Below are positions 32,655-37,223 of a stretch of DNA of 37,223 nucleotides, piece after piece. The notes under the pieces were generated by a model, which saw nothing but the letters and a program-made list of their open reading frames with translations, was not told the origin of the DNA and did no database searches. Each line of letters begins with the position of its first letter. The first letter of the stretch is position 1. Where the stretch lies: the IMG/VR virus record IMGVR_UViG_3300047367_000059, positions 1 to 37,223 of that record; one strand, written 5' to 3'. Origin of the DNA: a virus. A program made the translations under genes and the position numbers.

Positions 32655-32678
32655 TTACCATAAATAATAGTATGGTAA
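32655..32678 (+). promoter_or_regulatory. Perfect hairpin over the gp25 start codon, overlapping a late-promoter-like element
   Basis: TTACCATA (32655-32662), loop AATAATAG, then TATGGTAA (32671-32678): an eight-pair perfect inverted repeat whose right arm contains the gp25 ATG. CATAAATA (32659-32666) resembles the late element TATAAATA; a start six bases on would fall at the ATG itself. No Shine-Dalgarno is evident in the 30 bases upstream. Function is inferred. Confidence 0.5.
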
Positions 32679-33034
32679 CCTATATCGGATATAGCACAAT
32701 AGACAGTATTAACGGAAGCAAAACTCTGGTAGATGCAGAGCTTGCTAAACGTGATCTATTAAACAATTTTTACACCAGAAGAGGTGAACGAGTACAAAAT
32801 CCTCTGTTTGGTAGCATTTTACCCGACTTGGTGTTTGAACCATTGGATGAAATGACTGAAAGAGAAGCTACAGAAGATGTTGATAGAATAGTAACAAATG
32901 ATCCACGTTGGCGAGTATTGGAAACGCTAGTCAGTAAACCAGATGATCATACACTAAACATCAAAGTTAGATTAGAATATATTAGCACAGGAACAGCAGA
33001 AGAACTGTTCCTAACATTTACAGGTGAGGAATAA
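32672..33034 (+). CDS. 25: Baseplate wedge protein gp25
   Basis: This sheath-initiating wedge protein of the gp25/GPW family has 120 residues (T4 132). It shows the family's FYTRRGERVQNPLFGSILPDLVFEPLDE block (residues 33-60), where RxGE-x-NP-FGS is the hallmark, and a beta C-terminus (HTLNIKVRLEYI). In all contractile systems it binds the first sheath ring. The start ATG lies in a hairpin stem and lacks a Shine-Dalgarno. The stop overlaps the gp6 start (TAATG). Confidence 0.93.
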   Translation: MVTYIGYSTIDSINGSKTLVDAELAKRDLLNNFYTRRGERVQNPLFGSILPDLVFEPLDEMTEREATEDVDRIVTNDPRWRVLETLVSKPDDHTLNIKVRLEYISTGTAEELFLTFTGEE

Positions 33035-36000
33035 TGGCACAAGGCGCACGTCAGAGTAGTTTGTTTGCGGCAGAAGATTTTACAGTAGCATACGAAAGTT
33101 TTGCTCAAGCTAATTTGCAAGCATATGATTTTGAAACCATAAGAAATTCTATGGTAGACTACATCAATACAAACTATCCAGAAAACTTTAATGACTATAT
33201 TAATAGCAGTGAATTTATTGCACTTATTGAATTAATTGCATTTCTCGGACACAATCTTGCATTTAGAGCAGATTTAGGTCAAAGAGAAAACTATCTTAGT
33301 ACAGCAGAACGCAGAGAAAGTGCTTTGCGTATTGCACAGTTCTTAGGATATACTCCTACTAGAAACGTTGTTGCTAGTGGATTCTTAAAAATTGATAGTG
33401 TACAGACTGACGAAGAAGTATTTGATTCAACTGGAGTAAGCCTTGCCAACGTTTCCACACAGTTTGAAGATGTGACTAATCCTCAAAGTTACCAAAACTT
33501 TTTAACAATTATGAATAGTATTTTTCAAAACAGTAGCCAATTTGGTAGTCCGTTTGATACTATTACCAGAGGCGGTATTGTAAATGATGTGTACAGAACT
33601 AATAGCACAAACAATACCAGCAACAGAGAATTTAGCAACCGTGTTAACAACAGCAAATCAACATTTAGTTTGCATAGTGTATCAACTAACAACGCAACAA
33701 ATAGTTTAAAAGAAAAAGATCCAAATCCATACGGAGTAGTTGATTTACTTTATAAAAATGATAACAGTGGATTCGGATCACCCGACACTGGATTTTTTAT
33801 TGGATTTAAACAAGGATCACTTGAATTCAGTGACTTTACAATCACCAATGGTTTGCCTAATATGATACTAGACATCAATGCAGACAATGTAGCCAATGGC
33901 GAAGTATGGGTACAAAACATCGACGAAGCTGGACAAGTAATAAAAACTTGGAGTAGAGTAGATAGACTATTTGGCGCTAACACAATGTTTAATGCAAAGA
34001 ACAATGCTATCAGAGATATCTATACTATTGCTAGTAGAGAGAATGATCAAATTAGTATTGTATTTGGCGATGGCAATTTTGGAAACATTCCAAGAGGCAA
34101 CATCAGAGTTTGGTACAGAACAGGGCTTAATCAAAGCTACACACTAACGCCAGACAGTTTTAACCAAGTAGCATTTACTTTAGACTATGTAAGTGCAAGC
34201 GGAAATGTGAACACTGCAAGATTTACAGCAAGTTTGAAAAGCACAGTAAGCAATGCAAGTACAAGAGAAAGTATTAGCAGTATAAAAGCAAACGCTCCTA
34301 GATTCTTTGCTACGCAGGATAGAATGGTCACAGCAGATGACTATACAATTATGCCTCTAACAGCAAGTCAGAATATTAGAAAAATTAAAAGTGTGAATAG
34401 AGTACACAGCGGACACAGTAGATTTAGAGATATCTATGATCCGACTGGAACATATAGCGATAGCACACAATATACAGATGATGCATATTTGTATGAAAAG
34501 AATCTCACAACAAGATCGGTTGTAAGTTTGCCTAACAATTTAAGTGCAACACAGATATATGACAAACATCTAAAACCATTTCTAAGTCACCCAGAGATTT
34601 TTAATTTTTATTACAACAGACAGGGTTGGAGTAGCACAACACATAATGCTTTTAAAGATTTTACAGACACAACACAGAATATTACTGTAATCAATTCCAA
34701 TGGCACTGATGCAAATACTTTTAGATGGAATCAAATAACCAAAGGAAACAATAGTTGTAGTGGATATATTACCTATAACAGTATTGTTCAACGTATGGGT
34801 AAAACTGCTACTAACAGTTTAAGTAAAGCAGATGTTAACGGTTTGATTGAATTTATCGAAGCACCATACAAAATGGGATATATCTCTAATGCAGTAATTA
34901 CAGCAGGTGGAAGTGGATACACAAGTACACCAACAGTAACTATAAGTGGAAAAGGTACAGGAGCAACAGCAATTTGTACTATTGCTAATGGAGCAGTAAC
35001 ATCAATAGCAATAACTTCGAGTGGTAGCGGATATGATCAGAGTACAAATATTTCTATCTCAGGCGGAGGCGGCACAGGCGCTACAGCTAGAGGTACTATT
35101 ATAGATGCAAACACACAATGGGTAAAAGTTGACAGACTTTATAAAAGCGGTTATGGAGATGATAACAGTGCTGGTAACCCAACAGGTATAGACAATACAG
35201 GCAAAGGAAGTATTGTTGTTAATGGAGTAGTTCCGAGCGGAAGCAGAATTAGAAGAATTGTTCCGAGACTTAGCGTGGACTTAGACGAAACAACTAGAAC
35301 AAACGTAATTGCAAAAATAGACAGCAATAATACGTTTGGTCTCAGATACGATGCACCTAGTCAGAAATGGATTATTATTGATAGTAGTAACCTTCCAACA
35401 AATAGTACAACACTAAATGATGCATCAAACTGGAGTAGACAATACGAAGGCGATGGATCTGGTACAGGACTAGATAACAGTTGGATTATAAGATTAAATC
35501 ATACAGCGACTGAATGGGAAATGTTAACGAGAAAGACACAGTTTATTATGGGTAGTAAGAAAAAGTTAAGGTTTACAAATCTAAACTTTAAAGATACCTT
35601 TAGTAGTGAAACACAAAAACCTCTCAGAGATAATGTTAAAGTATTAAAAATTAATCCTAAGAGTACTGTAGACCCAACTCCACTAAACAAAGATTATCAG
35701 TTTAATGCATTTGGATACTTTACTTACAATGATGGATATACTGATCCTCACAATGTAAGAGTAACACTAGCTGATCCTGATAACGATGGATACCCAAATG
35801 ATCCAGAAGCATTTGCAAATATTGTAGGTGACGAAACAATTAAATTGGGTACTAAAACTATTGATGGTTTTGATTATACTACATATGATGAAGTTAGCGG
35901 AACTTCGGTTGTTAGTGGTATAGGAAACTTACATACACAGTATAATAGAATTGCTGACATCAATCATTTAATTGATCCAAGCACAACAAATATAATTGAC

Positions 36001-36570
36001 ACTTATGTATTGTTAGATAGTTTCAATTCACTATTTAGAAACTGGGCATTGTATGACGGTAGACCAGAAACAAAACCCAACTCGCCAACTATTAGTGAGT
36101 TAACAGATTTGTTTGATAACTTGAATAGTAAAAAGAGTATCAGTGATCAGGTAATATACAGACCTGTTAAGTATAAGTTATTGTTTGGTGATTTAGCAAG
36201 TGCTGAACTACAAGCTAAATTTCATGTTACAAAAACAATAAACAGTACGCTAAGTGATACAGAGATTAAGCAGAGAGTCATTAACTTGATTAGTACATAT
36301 TTTAATATTGATAATTGGGACTTTGGCGAAGACTTTTACTTTACTGAAATGGCGGCTTTTATACACAATAATATGATTGGTGAAATAAGTCAAATTACAA
36401 TTAGCAGTATTGCTGATAATAGTGATAGCACAAATTTATTCCAAATAAGTTGTAGCAGTGACGAACTATTTTTACCAGTAGTTAAAACAAATAATGTTGT
36501 AGTTACTAATACTTCAAGTGCCAACCTTACAACAATTAGCGAAAACGCAACTTCAAGTGGAGGCTATTAA
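33034..36570 (+). CDS. 6: Baseplate wedge protein gp6
   Basis: gp6 forms the ring that joins the wedges and is the gpJ-like core of contractile baseplates. The 1,178-residue protein has the conserved N-terminus (YDFETIRNSMVDYINTNYPENFNDYINSSEFIALIELIAFLGHNLAFRADL, about 30-80, then RRESALRIAQFLGYTP) and the middle RENDQISIVFGDGNFGNIPRG plus FFATQDRMVTADDYTIMP. It is nearly twice T4 gp6 (660). Part of the addition is a Gly-rich repeat region (about 613-690) with two copies of GSGY...ISG-G-GTGATA. The C-terminus again resembles the family (VKYKLLFGDLASAELQAKFHV...IKQRVINLISTYFNIDNWDFGEDFYFTEMAAFIH). Confidence 0.93.
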   Translation: MAQGARQSSLFAAEDFTVAYESFAQANLQAYDFETIRNSMVDYINTNYPENFNDYINSSEFIALIELIAFLGHNLAFRADLGQRENYLSTAERRESALRIAQFLGYTPTRNVVASGFLKIDSVQTDEEVFDSTGVSLANVSTQFEDVTNPQSYQNFLTIMNSIFQNSSQFGSPFDTITRGGIVNDVYRTNSTNNTSNREFSNRVNNSKSTFSLHSVSTNNATNSLKEKDPNPYGVVDLLYKNDNSGFGSPDTGFFIGFKQGSLEFSDFTITNGLPNMILDINADNVANGEVWVQNIDEAGQVIKTWSRVDRLFGANTMFNAKNNAIRDIYTIASRENDQISIVFGDGNFGNIPRGNIRVWYRTGLNQSYTLTPDSFNQVAFTLDYVSASGNVNTARFTASLKSTVSNASTRESISSIKANAPRFFATQDRMVTADDYTIMPLTASQNIRKIKSVNRVHSGHSRFRDIYDPTGTYSDSTQYTDDAYLYEKNLTTRSVVSLPNNLSATQIYDKHLKPFLSHPEIFNFYYNRQGWSSTTHNAFKDFTDTTQNITVINSNGTDANTFRWNQITKGNNSCSGYITYNSIVQRMGKTATNSLSKADVNGLIEFIEAPYKMGYISNAVITAGGSGYTSTPTVTISGKGTGATAICTIANGAVTSIAITSSGSGYDQSTNISISGGGGTGATARGTIIDANTQWVKVDRLYKSGYGDDNSAGNPTGIDNTGKGSIVVNGVVPSGSRIRRIVPRLSVDLDETTRTNVIAKIDSNNTFGLRYDAPSQKWIIIDSSNLPTNSTTLNDASNWSRQYEGDGSGTGLDNSWIIRLNHTATEWEMLTRKTQFIMGSKKKLRFTNLNFKDTFSSETQKPLRDNVKVLKINPKSTVDPTPLNKDYQFNAFGYFTYNDGYTDPHNVRVTLADPDNDGYPNDPEAFANIVGDETIKLGTKTIDGFDYTTYDEVSGTSVVSGIGNLHTQYNRIADINHLIDPSTTNIIDTYVLLDSFNSLFRNWALYDGRPETKPNSPTISELTDLFDNLNSKKSISDQVIYRPVKYKLLFGDLASAELQAKFHVTKTINSTLSDTEIKQRVINLISTYFNIDNWDFGEDFYFTEMAAFIHNNMIGEISQITISSIADNSDSTNLFQISCSSDELFLPVVKTNNVVVTNTSSANLTTISENATSSGGY

Positions 36571-37223
36571 TGAGCGAACGCAAGCCTGACAGAAAACTAG
36601 CACCTAATATTACGAGACCAGGTGAAAGTTTAGAACGCAAAGGATCTAATAGAGTAACAGAGCTTTTACCTGATATTCTACAGACCACAGTTAACAAGCA
36701 ATTCTTTGATAGCACACTTGAACAGCTAATGTCAAGTGGTAGTTTAGAATCTGTTAAACATTTTGTTGGTAAACCATTTGGAAGACAGTTTGCTCCTAGT
36801 GCTTCAGACAGCTACTTGCATGACAATAGAAGTAATGATGCATATCAATTTGAGCCAGCAATGGTCAACAAAAATGAAGATAACAGCATTGACCAAGTAT
36901 TAGCATATGACGACTTAATCAAAAGTTTAAAGTACAATGAAGTACCTACTAATAATCACAATAAGATTTTAAATGAACCAGGATACACATTAGACTTACC
37001 TATTAACTATGATATGTTTTTAAATCATCATAGATACTTTTGGGTAATGGATGTTGTACCAGTTTGTGAATTAAAATATACACCTGGAAGTCATTTTAAC
37101 ATTGACACATTGCCTGGTATGATTAATTACACAACTCCTGTACAGAAAAATGGCAGAACACTTAAACTTGAAAATGGCATGCGTATTATGTTTGCTCCAC
37201 ATACAGTGGACAGATTTACACAA
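36570..37223 (+). CDS. Large baseplate wedge protein, gp7-like position (truncated by window end)
   Basis: The ATG at 36570 overlaps the gp6 stop (TAATG). The open frame runs past the window end and gives 218 residues here. It begins MSERKPDRKLAPNITRPGES, then VTELLPDILQTTVNKQFFDSTLEQLM, a Tyr/Asn-rich stretch, and YDMFLNHHRYFWVMDVVPV. Marine T4-like phages have a large virion protein with such an opening (LP-I-QT-VN-KF---T--QL) after gene 6, the place of T4 gene 7. Identity as gp7 is by position. Confidence 0.7.
   Translation, partial: MSERKPDRKLAPNITRPGESLERKGSNRVTELLPDILQTTVNKQFFDSTLEQLMSSGSLESVKHFVGKPFGRQFAPSASDSYLHDNRSNDAYQFEPAMVNKNEDNSIDQVLAYDDLIKSLKYNEVPTNNHNKILNEPGYTLDLPINYDMFLNHHRYFWVMDVVPVCELKYTPGSHFNIDTLPGMINYTTPVQKNGRTLKLENGMRIMFAPHTVDRFTQ

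Noticed and set aside
1-37223. CRISPR arrays, tRNA genes, insertion sequences, integrase or attachment sites
   Set aside because: No regularly spaced direct repeats, no cloverleaf-like sequence with a T-loop, and no transposase or integrase motifs were seen while reading both strands; repeats found are protein-coding modules.

Overview
This window is from an AT-rich, tightly packed genome of a T4-like myovirus (contractile-tailed phage). Head genes 20, 21, 22 and 23, baseplate genes 26, 48, 53, 5, 25 and 6, recombination genes 46 and 47, and the late sigma factor gene 55 can all be recognised from their proteins. Gene style and accessory content (heme oxygenase, Seg-like GIY-YIG protein, nucleotidyltransferase, modular cupredoxin-bearing fibre proteins) fit the marine T4-like phages of cyanobacteria or SAR11-type hosts. 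The host cannot be fixed from this window: there is no photosystem gene, tRNA or integrase in it.

Layout. (1) 1-11,288, leftward: a fibre/appendage cluster of five beta-rich, modular structural proteins ending in a glycine-rich adhesin-like protein. A heme oxygenase and a subtilisin-like protease carrying an inserted cupredoxin-like domain lie among them. (2) 11,330-17,106, leftward: the head module, transcribed in the order portal gp20, small basic protein, acidic core protein, gp21 protease, gp22 scaffold, gp23 major capsid protein, closed by a strong UUCG terminator. (3) 17,159-20,148: a tape-measure-like gene (leftward) diverging from gene 26, which appears to continue into a gene-51-like reading frame by -1 frameshifting at a nine-T run. 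(4) 20,149-20,534: a gene-free stretch with two convergent terminators and a possible structured RNA on the minus strand. (5) 20,535-26,033, leftward: an early-type block of gene 55, 47, 46, two small unknown genes, a phosphomannomutase-like HAD protein and a GIY-YIG protein. Three near-consensus sigma70 promoters serve it. (6) 26,105-37,223, rightward: a late baseplate operon starting with a nucleotidyltransferase, then gp48, gp53, a 900-residue hub protein with a C-terminal M15-type peptidase, a lysozyme-less gp5-like spike, an unknown protein, gp25, gp6 and a truncated gp7-like gene.

Regulation can be read from the DNA. Early genes have TTGACA/TATAAT-type promoters. Late operons have the T4-like late element TATAAATA inside a longer shared TCCTATAAATA. 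The late sigma factor gp55 comes from an early promoter placed back-to-back with a late promoter for the baseplate operon.

The observations most worth checking are the gene 26/51 frameshift, the possible structured RNA beside the GIY-YIG gene, the cupredoxin domain inside a subtilase, and the gp25 start codon buried in a perfect hairpin that overlaps a late-promoter-like element.
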